This document shows, piece by piece, positions 8,278 to 17,692 of a DNA stretch of 64,000 bases. The position numbers were made by a program, and so were the translations under genes. Under the pieces are notes generated by a model. It was not told where the DNA came from. It was given only the letters and a program-made list of their open reading frames with translations, and ran no database searches. The DNA is from Mycolicibacterium doricum (GTDB lineage Bacteria > Actinomycetota > Actinomycetes > Mycobacteriales > Mycobacteriaceae). The stretch lies in assembly GCF_010728155.1 (NCBI RefSeq), contig NZ_AP022605.1, positions 2,542,001 to 2,606,000 of the forward strand. The letters are read 5' to 3'. How positions within the stretch are numbered: the first letter of the stretch is position 1; each line of letters begins with the position of its first letter.

Positions 8278-8432
8278 ACCGTTGAGTCGGATGGCGGCGC
8301 GGCGGCCGCGGTCGGCGACTAGCCGCACCGCGTCGTAGGCGACGGGCAGTATTCGCCGCGGCAGTGAACGACGATCTCGACGTCGGCGGGCAGCTCGCTG
8401 ATCCGTTCGGCGAGTTCGTCGACGGGAACCAT
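8257..8432 (-). pseudogene. Rhodanese-domain remnant (frameshifted)
   Basis: Translated on the minus strand from 8432, the sequence gives MVPVDELAERISELPADVE then IVVHCRGEYCP, a rhodanese active-site loop with its catalytic Cys. One base is missing there, and the +1 frame continues as VAYDAVRLVADRGRRAA, the helix that normally follows. This is the C-terminal half of a rhodanese domain of the CRGPYC...AYDAV type, often fused to ArsR regulators. The N-terminal part is absent. The fragment begins 7 bases after the 3' end of the tRNA at 8439-8512 and its last bases overlap the MmpL gene. It looks like debris left at the edge of an inserted or rearranged segment. Confidence 0.7.
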
Positions 8433-8438
8433 CTGAAG

Positions 8439-8512
8439 TGGGGCGGGCGGGGCTCGAACCCGCGACCAATGGATTATGAGTCCACGGCTCTAACCGACTG
8501 AGCTACCGCCCC
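8439..8512 (-). tRNA. tRNA with CAU anticodon (Met or lysidine-modified Ile)
   Basis: A 74-nt cloverleaf without encoded CCA. The acceptor stem GGGGCGG pairs with CCGCCCC, discriminator A. The D arm reads GCTCAGTCGGTTAGAGC, the anticodon loop is CTCATAA in a TGGA/TCCA stem, and the T arm is GCGGG-TTCGAGC-CCCGC. CAU can be elongator Met or Ile2 after TilS modification; primary sequence alone does not decide. There is no initiator-type pattern (the three G-C pairs of the anticodon stem are missing). The 5' ten bases overlap the end of the next gene on the same strand. Confidence 0.88.
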
Positions 8513-9240
8513 CGGCGCGACCAACGCGGCACCATCGTCGCATGCGGCCGGCCGCCCCTCGACCCCACCCACGGCAACGTCATCAGCACCCACACCGCGA
8601 CGATCAGCGCTGTCGCCGACAGGATGTACACCGGCCACGGCCCCAGCACATCCAAAAGGCTGGCCGTCACCGGTTTGCCGTTGAGGAACCCGTAATTGGT
8701 GCCGGCGATCCGGTTGAACACGAACGTGACCGCCGCCCACACCGCGGTCACGATCACCACCAGGCGCAGGCTGCGCCACTCCGGCCGCACTCCCCTGCCC
8801 CACGTCAGATAGATCGCCGCCCAGACGACCGCCAGGTGGATCGCCCAGAACGCCAGAAAGGTGTAATGCGGGAAGTCGGGTCCGACCAGCACCGGCGAGA
8901 TCAGCGCCTGCGCGCTGAGCACCAGACCCCAGTAGTAGGTCAGCGCGAACGCCCAGTGCCGCCCGCTCCACAGCGCACACGCCGCGGCCACCGTCGCCAG
9001 GTCGGTCAATCGCAGGGGCACCGACCGCTCGATCGTCGGCGGGAACATCGAGTAGACCAGCACGGCCGCGTAGATCACTGCCGTCAGCGCCCCGACGATC
9101 CGCCCGAACCGCCGCGACTGCTCTTCGGTCTGCGTGCGCCCAAGCCACACCAGGACCACCGCACCCACCACGAATACGACGATCGCACCCCAGTAGGAGG
9201 CGCCGTACGCCTCGAACTGCCGTGCTGCGGCGACCGTCAC
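8503..9240 (-). CDS. YwaF-type integral membrane protein (TIGR02206 family)
   Basis: A 245-residue protein with about six or seven predicted membrane helices, starting near residue 17 (WGAIVVFVVGAVVLVWLG). Conserved features of the YwaF/TIGR02206 family are visible: RLTDLATVAAACALW, FALTYYWGLVLSAQALISP and the C-terminal NYGFLNGKP loop. The function of the family is unknown. The stop codon (8503-8505) lies inside the tRNA on the same strand, so the last ten coding bases are also tRNA acceptor-stem and position 8-9 sequence. The protein tail SRRGR is therefore partly dictated by the tRNA. The neighbour upstream is the TldE/TldD pair, 42 bases away. Confidence 0.8.
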   Translation of the reverse strand: MTVAAARQFEAYGASYWGAIVVFVVGAVVLVWLGRTQTEEQSRRFGRIVGALTAVIYAAVLVYSMFPPTIERSVPLRLTDLATVAAACALWSGRHWAFALTYYWGLVLSAQALISPVLVGPDFPHYTFLAFWAIHLAVVWAAIYLTWGRGVRPEWRSLRLVVIVTAVWAAVTFVFNRIAGTNYGFLNGKPVTASLLDVLGPWPVYILSATALIVAVWVLMTLPWVGSRGGRPHATMVPRWSRRGR

Positions 9241-9282
9241 GGCGCCCCGGCGAACACCGTCATGTCTGTGGCCACCTGGGAA

Positions 9283-10653
9283 TTATTGCGCCTGGCTGAC
9301 CGACGACATGTGGAAGTCGGGAATCCGCAACGTCGGCATCGCCGCACGGGTGGCCCAGTCACCCCACTCTCGCGGCAGCGTCACCTCGCTCACCCCGGCT
9401 TCGGTGGCGCGCCGCAGCAGGTCGAGCGGGCTCTCGTTGAACCGGAAGTTGTTGACCGCCGCCGACACCTCGCCGTCCTCGATGAGATAGACGCCGTCGC
9501 GGGTCAGCCCGGTCAGCAGCAGCACCGTCGGATCGACCTCACGGATGTACCACAGCGTCGTGAGCAGCAGTCCGTGTTCGGTAGTGGCGACCATGTCGGC
9601 CAACTCCGCAGTACCGCCGGTCATCAGCAGGTTTTCGGCCGGCACCGCGACCGGTGCCTGGAACTCCGCGGCCGCCGCCCGAGGGTAGGCCAGGGCGTTC
9701 ACCGCGCCGTCGCGCAGCCAGTCCACCCGTTCGATGTCCATCCCGTTGTCGAACACCGATATCCGCTCCGAGGACGTGGCCGCCGCGACGAAAGGACGGC
9801 ATGCCAACCCCGGCGCGGCCGGATCCGAGTACAGCGTCAGCGGCAGGTCGGTCAACTGCTCCCCCACCCGCGTCCCACCCGGCGCGGACAGCGCGGTGCG
9901 GCCCTCCTGCGCCCCGCGGCCGTCCATAGTCCAGGTCAGATAGATCATCATGTCGGCCACGGTCGACGGCGGCATGATGGTCTCGTAGCGTCCCGCGGGC
10001 AGCTCGACCGTGCGCTCGGCCCAGCCCAACCGCATCGCCAGGTCTTCAAGCATCGAATCCATTGGCACGTTCACGAAGTCCGGTGTGCTGATCCCGGCCC
10101 AGGCGCTTGCGCCGCCGCGCTTGGCGTTGATCTCCACCGATCCCGTGGGCTGCGTGTACCGCCGGCGCAGACCGGTCGACGTCGCGACGAACGTCGTCTC
10201 CAGCACATGGCGGGCGAATCCGTACAGGTGGTCCTCGCCGCGGAACCCCAGCGCCAGCGTTCCCGCCACCCCGGCGAACACGTCCGCGCCCGTCGTCGGC
10301 ACCGGCAACTCCCAGTCGCCCGGTGTATCGGTCGGCGGCAGCGGCAGCGCACTGTCGCGGGCCTCGGGTGCGGCGGTGGCAGCGTCCTGTGACGCCGCGA
10401 CCAGTGCGCCGATCGCGGCCGGTTCCACCTCACTGGAGCGCACCGATCCGACGTGCGCGCTGTTGCCCCGCCGAACAATGGAGATCACCGTGGTGCTGCG
10501 GCTGACGGACTCTCCGTTCGTGGTCATCGAGTTTCCCGCCCATCGCAACGACGCATCCGTACGGTCGGTGACCAGCACGATCGTCTCGTCAGCCCGGCCG
10601 CGGTGGGCGGCTTCGGCCAGCACGGCGTCGACGACTTGCTGAGGGCCGATCAC
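9283..10653 (-). CDS. tldE: TldE/PmbA-type metallopeptidase subunit
   Basis: A 456-residue member of the TldD/PmbA family. It lacks the HExxxH zinc motif that the neighbour TldD has, as expected for the TldE (PmbA) partner. In E. coli, TldD and TldE form a heterodimeric protease that trims unfolded peptides and microcin precursors; that is established knowledge. Family signatures here include RVDWLRDGAVNALAYPRAAA and a C-terminal GLTRDGVYLIEDGE segment. The start is taken as GTG at 10653 (VIGPQQVVDAVL), 31 bases after the tldD stop. A longer frame reaches 10728 inside tldD but has low-quality coding. It corresponds to M. tuberculosis Rv2314c by position and order. Confidence 0.85.
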   Translation of the reverse strand: MIGPQQVVDAVLAEAAHRGRADETIVLVTDRTDASLRWAGNSMTTNGESVSRSTTVISIVRRGNSAHVGSVRSSEVEPAAIGALVAASQDAATAAPEARDSALPLPPTDTPGDWELPVPTTGADVFAGVAGTLALGFRGEDHLYGFARHVLETTFVATSTGLRRRYTQPTGSVEINAKRGGASAWAGISTPDFVNVPMDSMLEDLAMRLGWAERTVELPAGRYETIMPPSTVADMMIYLTWTMDGRGAQEGRTALSAPGGTRVGEQLTDLPLTLYSDPAAPGLACRPFVAAATSSERISVFDNGMDIERVDWLRDGAVNALAYPRAAAAEFQAPVAVPAENLLMTGGTAELADMVATTEHGLLLTTLWYIREVDPTVLLLTGLTRDGVYLIEDGEVSAAVNNFRFNESPLDLLRRATEAGVSEVTLPREWGDWATRAAMPTLRIPDFHMSSVSQAQ

Positions 10654-10684
10654 CTGCGCACGCCAATCGGCCTCTTCGCTGCGC

Positions 10685-12223
10685 TCATCGGCCAGCCTCC
10701 GCGCGTGTGTTGAGCACGTTGATCCCACGGAACAGCGCCGACGGGCTGCCGTGACTCACCGCCGCGACCTGCCCGGGCTGTGCCTTACCGCAGTTGAACG
10801 CCCCGCCGAGCCGCCATGTCGACGGTCCACCGACCGCCTCGAGGGCACCCCAGAACGCCGTCGTCGTCGCCTGATACGCCACGTCACGCACCTGGCCGGT
10901 GAGCCGGCCGTCGACGATCCGGAAGAACCGCTGGCCGGTGAACTGGAAGTTGTAGCGCTGCATGTCGATCGACCAGCTCTTGTCGCCGACGATGTAGAGC
11001 CCGTCGTCGACACGGGCGATCAGGTCGTCGGTGCCGACATCCTCGAGAGCCGGCTGCAGCGACACGTTGGCCATTCGCTGGATCGGGACATGGTGCGGCG
11101 AGTCGGCGTAGGAGCACCCGTTGGACCGCGCCACTCCCAGCCGCGCCGCGAATACCCGGTCGAGCTGGTACCCGACGAACACACCGTCACGTACCAGGTC
11201 CCAGCTCTGCGCGCGAACGCCTTCGTCGTCGAAACCGACCGATGCCAAACCGTGTTCGACGGTGCGGTCGGCGGTCACGTTCATCACCGGTGAGCCGTAT
11301 CGCATGGTCCCGAGTTTGTCGGGGGTCGCGAACGACGTGCCGGCGTAGGCGGCCTCGTAGCCAATCGCCCGGTCGTATTCGGTGGCATGGCCGACGGACT
11401 CGTGAATGGTCAGCCACAGGTTGGATGGGTCGATCACCAGGTCGGTCGGACCGGCGACCACGCTGGGTGCCTTAGTCTTCTCCGCCAGCAGCGCGGGCAG
11501 CTGAGCCAGTTCGTCGGTCCAGTTCCACACGTCGTCACCGGCGACGACCTCCCAACCGCGCGCGGCCGGCGGGGCGAGGGTGCGCATGGTCTCGAAGGTG
11601 CCTGCGGAGGTGTCGACGGCGACTGCCTCCAACGTCGGCAGCACCCGGACCCGCTGCTGGGTGATCGACGTTCCGAACGTGTCGGCGTAAAAGGTCTGCT
11701 CCTTGGCGGTGTGCAGACCGGCCGACACGTGGTCGACCTCCACCCCGCAGTCCCGGCCGGCGAGCAGCCTGCCGGAGTAATCACCCAGCACGGCGATCTT
11801 CTCCGCGGCGGGCACGGTGAACGGATCCACGCGGTAGTCCGACACCCAGGTGACGTCGCTGTAGACCGGTTCTGGTGCCAGTTCGATGCGTTCGGCGTTG
11901 AGCCCGGCCAGCGCGGCCGCGACCTGCACCGCGCGGCGCGCGGTATCTGCGGCGACGACCGGGTCGAGTTCGGCGTGTGAAGCGAAACCCCATGTGCCGT
12001 CGACGATCACCCGCACCGCCAGCCCGATCTCGCGGTCGATGACGGCGGTCTCGAACTCACCGTCACGCAACTGCACCAGCTCGCTGGTGATCGCCTGGAT
12101 CCTCAGGTCGGCGTAGGTGGCCCCGGCCGCCAGCGCAGCCGACAACGCCGCGTCGGCCAGATGTTGTCGTGGCAGGGCGAGGAAGTCGGCGTCGACACGT
12201 CGGGGCGCTGTCACGCGCTCCAC
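10685..12223 (-). CDS. tldD: TldD-type zinc metallopeptidase subunit
   Basis: A 512-residue TldD protein. The zinc motif HESVGH is at residues 274-279, and a downstream conserved Cys lies in GGAFNCGKAQPG near residue 480, both hallmarks of the catalytic subunit. The central TEYDRAIGYEAAYAG and C-terminal FQFTGQRFFRIVDGRL segments match the family. It probably forms a cytoplasmic heterodimer with the TldE encoded next. By position it matches M. tuberculosis Rv2315c. The start ATG at 12223 is the first in frame. The natural substrate in mycobacteria is unknown, and no RiPP precursor gene is recognisable nearby. Confidence 0.9.
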   Translation of the reverse strand: MERVTAPRRVDADFLALPRQHLADAALSAALAAGATYADLRIQAITSELVQLRDGEFETAVIDREIGLAVRVIVDGTWGFASHAELDPVVAADTARRAVQVAAALAGLNAERIELAPEPVYSDVTWVSDYRVDPFTVPAAEKIAVLGDYSGRLLAGRDCGVEVDHVSAGLHTAKEQTFYADTFGTSITQQRVRVLPTLEAVAVDTSAGTFETMRTLAPPAARGWEVVAGDDVWNWTDELAQLPALLAEKTKAPSVVAGPTDLVIDPSNLWLTIHESVGHATEYDRAIGYEAAYAGTSFATPDKLGTMRYGSPVMNVTADRTVEHGLASVGFDDEGVRAQSWDLVRDGVFVGYQLDRVFAARLGVARSNGCSYADSPHHVPIQRMANVSLQPALEDVGTDDLIARVDDGLYIVGDKSWSIDMQRYNFQFTGQRFFRIVDGRLTGQVRDVAYQATTTAFWGALEAVGGPSTWRLGGAFNCGKAQPGQVAAVSHGSPSALFRGINVLNTRAEAGR

Positions 12224-12251
12224 CGTAGCGGCGGTGCGCCGGTGGCACCGA

Positions 12252-13094
12252 TCAGGTGGGCGCCGAACTCGTCGGCAGCACGGTCAATTCCACCGCGAGC
12301 GCGGCACCGCACACGACGACGATGATCGCCAGGGTGATCCAGTCGCGCGCCTTGGGTCCCGACGGCGCGGCCGAGATCTGGCCGGTGCCGCCGCGCGCGG
12401 TGATCGAGTCGCCCATCTCGTCGGCACGGCGCAGCGCGGCCGTCACCGCCGCCGCGAGCAGGTCGACGATCTCGATCAGCCACCGCTTGCGCCGAACCTT
12501 GCGGCTCGACAGGTGCTGTTTGGGCCGCAGCCGCCGCGCGGCGTACAGCGTCGCGAACTCGTCGATGAGCATCGGGAACGCCCGCAGCGCCAACGCGATC
12601 GCCACCGCCCAGTCGTCGATCGGAATCCGGACCCGCCGCAGCGGGCGGCCGAGTTTCGCGACGGCCGGCGCGATCTCGGCGACGTTGGTGGTCCACGAGA
12701 CCATCGCGCCAAGGCCCAGAAGCACGATCGACAGCGCCGTTATGCGTAGGAAGTTGAACAGCCCGCCGAGCCCCACCTCGACCGACCCCAGCGCCACGAC
12801 GGGATCCCCGCCGCCGAACGTCGCCGTCAGGCCGCCGAGGAACAACAGACCCCACAGCCAGACCGGGATCGACGGCAGCGTCCCGCGCGGAATGTGTGCC
12901 ACCCGCCCCGCGACCAGCACCAGCACGGCGACCGCGGCGATCGGCACCCAGCCCGGGTAGAAGGTGAGCAGCACCCCGATCGCGGCGACCGCGATGAGCT
13001 TGGTGCCCGCCCACAGGTCGTGGATGACCGAGCGGCCCGGAACCGGACGCAGCAGCACCACCGGCCTACGCGGTTTGCGGGCGGGAGCGGTCAC
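12252..13094 (-). CDS. ECF transporter transmembrane (T) component, CbiQ family
   Basis: A 280-residue membrane protein with about five helices (residues ~38-120 and the C-terminal [14 protein letters not shown]). It carries the cytoplasmic coupling motifs typical of energy-coupling factor T components: [19 protein letters not shown], and [17 protein letters not shown], which contains the Ala-Arg-Gly signature that docks onto the ATPases. The start is the GTG at 13094, overlapping the upstream stop by 4 bases (GTGA), so it is translated together with the fused ATPase. It corresponds to Rv2325c. The vitamin or metal carried is unknown. Confidence 0.85.
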   Translation of the reverse strand: MTAPARKPRRPVVLLRPVPGRSVIHDLWAGTKLIAVAAIGVLLTFYPGWVPIAAVAVLVLVAGRVAHIPRGTLPSIPVWLWGLLFLGGLTATFGGGDPVVALGSVEVGLGGLFNFLRITALSIVLLGLGAMVSWTTNVAEIAPAVAKLGRPLRRVRIPIDDWAVAIALALRAFPMLIDEFATLYAARRLRPKQHLSSRKVRRKRWLIEIVDLLAAAVTAALRRADEMGDSITARGGTGQISAAPSGPKARDWITLAIIVVVCGAALAVELTVLPTSSAPT

Positions 13095-15139
13095 GACAGG
13101 CCTCCCGCGGTCGCCGAAGCGGGCGCGAGCAGACCGTCGCGCAGATGCAGTGTGCGCGGGCACAGCTCCTCCAACCCGGAGAAGTCGTGGGAGATGACGA
13201 CCACGGTGAGACCCGCGTTGCGTCGAAGGTCGGTGACCAGACGCAGAAATCCACGCTGGCTGGCGGCGTCGAGCCCGGCCAGGGGCTCGTCGAGGATCAG
13301 CGCGCGCGGTTTGCGGGCCAGCAGGCCGGCCAGCACGACGCGGCGCATCTGGCCGCCGCTGAGCTGGTCGATTCGCCGGGACGCCATCGTCGGGTCCAGA
13401 CCGACCGTCGCGAGGGCCCGCCCGACGCGGTCGTGGTCGTGGTGCGAGAACCCCGCGGCCGAGGCGATCTCGCGGTCGACATGGCTGCGCATCAACTGCA
13501 ACCGCGCCGCCTGGAACGAGATCGCGACGGCTCCGACCTGGTCGGAGACGGGTGCGCCGTCGAGCAGGCAGGTGCCGGTGGTCGGCACGGTGAGGCCCGC
13601 CATGATCCAGGCCAGTGTCGACTTCCCCGAGCCGTTGAGGCCGTGGATCAGCAAGCCGTCACCTTCGGGGACCGCGAAGTCGATGTCGCACAGCGCTGTC
13701 TTGGCCCATGGCGTTCCAGTGGCGTATTCGTGTCCGACGCCGACCAGCTCCAGTACGGGTGCGGCGCCGGTGTCGGCCACAGGTGTGGTGCCGGTGGGGG
13801 CGTCGGCGGTCTCCACCATCTCGGCGTTGTCGGATGCGCCGCCGTTCCCGGTGAGGTTGATGGTGCGGTCGGCGACGCCGGCCTCGTCGTTGTAGTGGGT
13901 GATGTGCACCAGCGACATGTCGTGGTGTTGCGTCAGCCCGGACAGCACCTGGATGACGCCCTCGCGGCCCTGCTGGTCGACCATGCTGGTGACCTCGTCG
14001 GCGATCAGCAGCGCCGGTTCGCGGGCCAGCGCGGCGGCCACGGCGAGCCGCTGTAATTCGCCACCGGAGAGCCCACCGGTGTCGCGCTCCTCCATACCGT
14101 CGAGGCCCACCTCGGACAGCAACCTGGACACGTCGGTCTTCGTGCCGGGCGGCAGCCCCCAGACGACGTCGTCGGCCACACGGGTGCCAAGTACCTGGCT
14201 CTCCGGGTGCTGCATGACGACAGCGGTGCCCCCGAGGCGCCCCAGCCCGACCGCACCAGGGCGTGTCACGGTGCCGGCGGTCGGTTCGCGCCCGGCCAGC
14301 ACAAGCATGAGCGTCGTCTTGCCCGATCCGTTGGCGCCGGTGACGGCGACATGTTCGCCGGGGCCGACGGTCAGCGACACCGGACCGAGCGCGTCCTGCC
14401 CGGTGTTGGGATAGCGGAACCGTACGTCGCGCAGTTCGGTGGGGACCGGCGCGACGGGCCCGCTCTCGGCCGGGGCCTCGAGTTTGTGCACGTCCGGAAT
14501 GTCGACTAGACGACCGAGGACCCGCGACAGCGCCCACCATCCGATGAGCGTCACCATGGTGATGCTGAGGACACCGGAGCCGGCGATGACGAGCGGCCAG
14601 TAGTCCAGCGCCGTCGCGAAGTCGCGTTTGAGCCGTTCCGCCGAGTCCTCCAGGTTCGGGATTTGGGACAACACCGCGGCGATGCCGTTGATGTTGGCGG
14701 TCAGCGAATCGAAGATCAGGTTGCGCAGGCGGGACAGGACGGCCAGGGCCGCCACCGCCGCCACACCGAATGCGGTGCCGGCGATCAGGGCCGCGACGAA
14801 CACCGTGGGCGTGCCGCGGCCGCGCCGTTTGACCATGCCGGTCAGCCCGCCGATGTAGGCGCAGTCGATCACCGACATCATCCCGCCCATGCCGGCGATC
14901 AGGAATGCGATGGTCGCACCCGCCACCGTCGCCGCGATCAGGACGCGGAGCCGGTACCGGTAGGCGAGCAGTCCCATCGGGACGGTGCCGAGCAGGGACA
15001 ACGCAGCTGCGAACGGCACCACCACGGCGATGATCGCGGTGGCGGCGCACAGGGCCGCCATCACCGAGGCCTGGGCCAGTTCACCGGGCTGCAACGATCC
15101 GGCGCGGCGAGGCTGGCTCGGCGTCGGGGTTGCGGTCAT
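13091..15139 (-). CDS. ECF transporter: membrane S-like domain fused to two ABC ATPases
   Basis: A 682-residue fusion. Residues ~20-200 hold about six membrane helices resembling an ECF substrate-binding (S) component. ATPase 1 follows at ~230-420, with Walker [10 protein letters not shown], signature LSGGELQ, and Walker B LLIADE. ATPase 2 is at ~455-670, with Walker [10 protein letters not shown], signature LSGGQMR, and Walker B ALILDEP. With the T component encoded next, one operon of two genes supplies a whole ECF importer, which normally needs four proteins. It corresponds to Rv2326c. The substrate is not readable; there is no riboswitch or biosynthetic neighbour to indicate one. Confidence 0.85.
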   Translation of the reverse strand: MTATPTPSQPRRAGSLQPGELAQASVMAALCAATAIIAVVVPFAAALSLLGTVPMGLLAYRYRLRVLIAATVAGATIAFLIAGMGGMMSVIDCAYIGGLTGMVKRRGRGTPTVFVAALIAGTAFGVAAVAALAVLSRLRNLIFDSLTANINGIAAVLSQIPNLEDSAERLKRDFATALDYWPLVIAGSGVLSITMVTLIGWWALSRVLGRLVDIPDVHKLEAPAESGPVAPVPTELRDVRFRYPNTGQDALGPVSLTVGPGEHVAVTGANGSGKTTLMLVLAGREPTAGTVTRPGAVGLGRLGGTAVVMQHPESQVLGTRVADDVVWGLPPGTKTDVSRLLSEVGLDGMEERDTGGLSGGELQRLAVAAALAREPALLIADEVTSMVDQQGREGVIQVLSGLTQHHDMSLVHITHYNDEAGVADRTINLTGNGGASDNAEMVETADAPTGTTPVADTGAAPVLELVGVGHEYATGTPWAKTALCDIDFAVPEGDGLLIHGLNGSGKSTLAWIMAGLTVPTTGTCLLDGAPVSDQVGAVAISFQAARLQLMRSHVDREIASAAGFSHHDHDRVGRALATVGLDPTMASRRIDQLSGGQMRRVVLAGLLARKPRALILDEPLAGLDAASQRGFLRLVTDLRRNAGLTVVVISHDFSGLEELCPRTLHLRDGLLAPASATAGGLS

Positions 15140-15231
15140 CCCCCGATTCTGCCAGTCGGCCCCATGGGGCCCGCGTGCCCGGGCCGCGACGGCCGCTGGA
15201 CTGTATAGCCTTCCTATGTATCATGGCACCC

Positions 15232-15690
15232 ATGACCACACCTGCCACCGAGGAGTCCCCCCTGGCTGGCGGCGAACATCTCGGCGGCGATCTGCTGGCC
15301 GTCGTCGCCCGGCTCAACCGGTTGGCCACCCAGCGCACGCGGCTCCCGCTGCCCTGGGCGCAGGTTCGGCTGCTGTCGACGATCGAGGACCAGGGCGAGG
15401 CCCGGATCTCCGACCTCGCCACCCTGGACCACTGTTCGCAGCCCACCATGACCACGCAGGTGCGTCGGCTGGAAGATGCCGGACTGGTCTCGCGGTCCAC
15501 CGACCCGCTGGACGGGCGGGCGGTGCTGATCCGCATCACCGACAGGGGCAGGGAGGTGCTGGCCCGGGCCCGCATCCACCGCGCCGCGGCCATCAACCCG
15601 CGGTTGGCACAGCTCTCGCCGGAAGACCGCCAGACGCTCGCCGCTGCCGTCGACGTCATCGAGCGGTTGCTCGCCCCCACCTACAGCTGA
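15232..15690 (+). CDS. MarR family transcriptional regulator
   Basis: A 152-residue MarR protein. The winged helix-turn-helix is visible at residues ~40-100 (WAQVRLLSTIEDQGEARISD, then TMTTQVRRLEDAGLVSR, then the wing DPLDGRAVLIRITDRG). It is 20 bases upstream of an MFS transporter on the same strand, so it most likely represses its own operon in response to a drug or metabolite. Two ATGs (15223 and 15232) are possible. No clear ribosome-binding site precedes either, so a leaderless transcript is plausible. A TATAG...CTATG palindrome at about 15203-15216 may be its operator. It corresponds by order to Rv2327. Confidence 0.85.
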   Translation: MTTPATEESPLAGGEHLGGDLLAVVARLNRLATQRTRLPLPWAQVRLLSTIEDQGEARISDLATLDHCSQPTMTTQVRRLEDAGLVSRSTDPLDGRAVLIRITDRGREVLARARIHRAAAINPRLAQLSPEDRQTLAAAVDVIERLLAPTYS

Positions 15691-15710
15691 CAGACAGGAG
15701 TCTCCCACTG

Positions 15711-16922
15711 ATGTTGCGCCAACCCAAAGCCGTCTGGGCCGTTGCGTTCGCCTCCGTGGTGGCGTTCATGGGCATCGGCCTCGTCGATCCCATCCTCAAA
15801 CCGATCGCCGACAACCTGCACGCCTCCCCGTCCCAGGTGTCGCTGCTGTTCACCAGCTACATGGCCGTGATGGGCGTGGCGATGCTGATCACCGGTGTGG
15901 TCTCCAGCCGGATCGGCCCCAAGCGCACACTGCTGCTCGGCCTGGTGGTGATCATCGTCGGCGCCGGCCTGGCGGGGATGAGCGGCACGGTCACGGAGAT
16001 CATCGGGTGGCGGGCGCTGTGGGGGCTGGGCAACGCCCTGTTCATAGCGACGGCGCTGGCGACGATCGTCGCTTCCGCGCGCGGTTCGGTGGCGCAGGCG
16101 ATCATCCTCTACGAGGCGGCGCTCGGGCTCGGCATCGCCGTCGGCCCGCTCGTCGGCGGTGTGCTCGGTGAGATCTCCTGGCGTGGGCCATTTTTCGGTG
16201 TGTCAGCGTTGATGGTCGTCGCGGTGGTGGTCACCGCCATCCTGCTGCCCACGACGCCGCGACCCGAGCGGGCCACCACACTGGTCGACCCGTTCCGCGC
16301 GTTACGGCACCGCGGGCTGCTCGGCACGTCGATCACCGCACTGCTCTACAACTTCGGCTTCTTCACCCTGCTGGCGTTCACCCCGTTCCCGCTGGACATG
16401 AGCGCACAGCAGATCGGGTTCATCTTCTTCGGCTGGGGCGTGGCGCTGGCCTTCACCTCCGTCGTCGCCGCCCCCCGGCTGCAGCGTCGGTTCGGGACGG
16501 TGCCCACCTTGATCGTGAACCTGCTCGCAATGACGGCGACGTTGGTGGTGATGGCGATCGGCACCGACAGCAAGGCCGTTCTCGCTACCTGCGTGGTGGT
16601 GGCCGGGCTGTTCATCGGCGTCAACAACACACTGATCACCGAGACGGTCATGAAGGCCGCGCCGGTCGACCGCGCGGTCGCATCGGCCGCCTACAGCTTC
16701 CTGCGGTTCGGCGGCGCGGCCGTCGCGCCGTGGCTGGCCGGCGTGCTCGGCGAGCAGGTCAACGTCCATCTCCCCTACTGGGTGGGTGCCGCCGCGGTGC
16801 TGGCGGCCGCCGGCGTGCTGACCGCCAGCCGCAGATACCTGCGCGGTATCGACGCCCCCGAAGACGAACTGTCCGAACTCACCGACGAGGCGCGTGCATT
16901 GACGGTCGGCAACGAAACATAG
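15711..16922 (+). CDS. MFS transporter (drug/metabolite efflux type)
   Basis: A 403-residue major facilitator protein with about 12 predicted helices. Motif A-like RIGPKRTLLLG lies between helices 2 and 3, and the helix 4-5 region GLGIAVGPLVGG resembles the drug/H+ antiporter motif C. ATG at 15711 has an AGGAG site 11 bases upstream. Regulation by the preceding MarR protein is likely from the operon arrangement. It could export a xenobiotic or an endogenous product; the sequence does not say which. Its stop abuts the stop of the convergent VIT gene with no spacer. Confidence 0.87.
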   Translation: MLRQPKAVWAVAFASVVAFMGIGLVDPILKPIADNLHASPSQVSLLFTSYMAVMGVAMLITGVVSSRIGPKRTLLLGLVVIIVGAGLAGMSGTVTEIIGWRALWGLGNALFIATALATIVASARGSVAQAIILYEAALGLGIAVGPLVGGVLGEISWRGPFFGVSALMVVAVVVTAILLPTTPRPERATTLVDPFRALRHRGLLGTSITALLYNFGFFTLLAFTPFPLDMSAQQIGFIFFGWGVALAFTSVVAAPRLQRRFGTVPTLIVNLLAMTATLVVMAIGTDSKAVLATCVVVAGLFIGVNNTLITETVMKAAPVDRAVASAAYSFLRFGGAAVAPWLAGVLGEQVNVHLPYWVGAAAVLAAAGVLTASRRYLRGIDAPEDELSELTDEARALTVGNET

Positions 16923-17660
16923 TCAGGTGACGGTCGTCCCGATCAGCAGCCCGACGGCATAGGTCGCGGCGATCGCGATCGCCCCGAGACCCAGCTGTCG
17001 GATTCCGGCGAAGGCGATCGGCTTGCGGGTGAACCGGGCGGCGGCGGCGCCGGCGATGAGCAAGCCGAGGCCGCCGCACAGCAGCCCCGCCCATAGCGAC
17101 TCGTAACCGAGGAGATACGGGACGAGCGGGATGACGGCGCCGACTGCGAACATGACGAACGACGAACCGGCCGCCACCCACGGCGACGGCTTCTCCTCCG
17201 GGTGTACGCCGAGTTCCTGAACGAGGTGGAAGTTCAGCGCCCGGCCCTCATCGCGGTGGATCTCGGAGGAGGCTTTGCGCGCGGTATCTTCGCTCAGGCC
17301 CATCTCCACCAGCATGTCGACGAGTTCGTCCTGCTCGGCCTGGGGCTGCTTGCGGAACGACCGCCGCTCCAGACCGACTTCGGAGTCGATCTGTTCGTTG
17401 GCCGTCTGTACCGACGTGTACTCTCCCAGCGCCATCGAGAACGCTCCGGCCAGCAGGCCCGCCACACCGCTGAGCACCACCGTTTGCGCGCTCGCGCTCG
17501 CGGCCACACCGGCGATCAGCGCGGTATTGCTGACGAGACCGTCCATCGCCCCGAAGGTGGCCGCCCGCAGCCATCCACCGGTGACGTCGGCGTGCTGGTG
17601 GTCGACCGTGTGCGGCATGCCTGTCGGCGATACCGGATCGGGCCGCTCGGAGTTGGTCAT
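16923..17660 (-). CDS. VIT1/CCC1 family iron/manganese transporter
   Basis: A 245-residue membrane protein of the VIT1/CCC1 family, which moves Fe2+ or Mn2+ across membranes. Family marks are the first helix DGLVSNTALIAGVAAS, the GAFSMALGEYTSVQTANEQ segment, a Glu-rich cytoplasmic metal-binding region (EQDELVDMLVEMGLSEDTA) and three C-terminal helices. The N-terminal HTVDHQHAD patch may also bind metal. It is divergent from the acyl-CoA dehydrogenase gene. An imperfect inverted repeat at 17693-17711, about 33 bases upstream, could be an iron-regulator site. Confidence 0.85.
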   Translation of the reverse strand: MTNSERPDPVSPTGMPHTVDHQHADVTGGWLRAATFGAMDGLVSNTALIAGVAASASAQTVVLSGVAGLLAGAFSMALGEYTSVQTANEQIDSEVGLERRSFRKQPQAEQDELVDMLVEMGLSEDTARKASSEIHRDEGRALNFHLVQELGVHPEEKPSPWVAAGSSFVMFAVGAVIPLVPYLLGYESLWAGLLCGGLGLLIAGAAAARFTRKPIAFAGIRQLGLGAIAIAATYAVGLLIGTTVT

Positions 17661-17692
17661 GACGACATTGAACTCCTGACGCCCAATGACAT

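Noticed and set aside
8542..10392. Long plus-strand open frame (over 600 codons) opposite the membrane protein and tldE
   Set aside because: It is an antisense frame of high-GC coding DNA, rich in Arg/His/Gln/Pro with no domain; the minus-strand genes are well supported.
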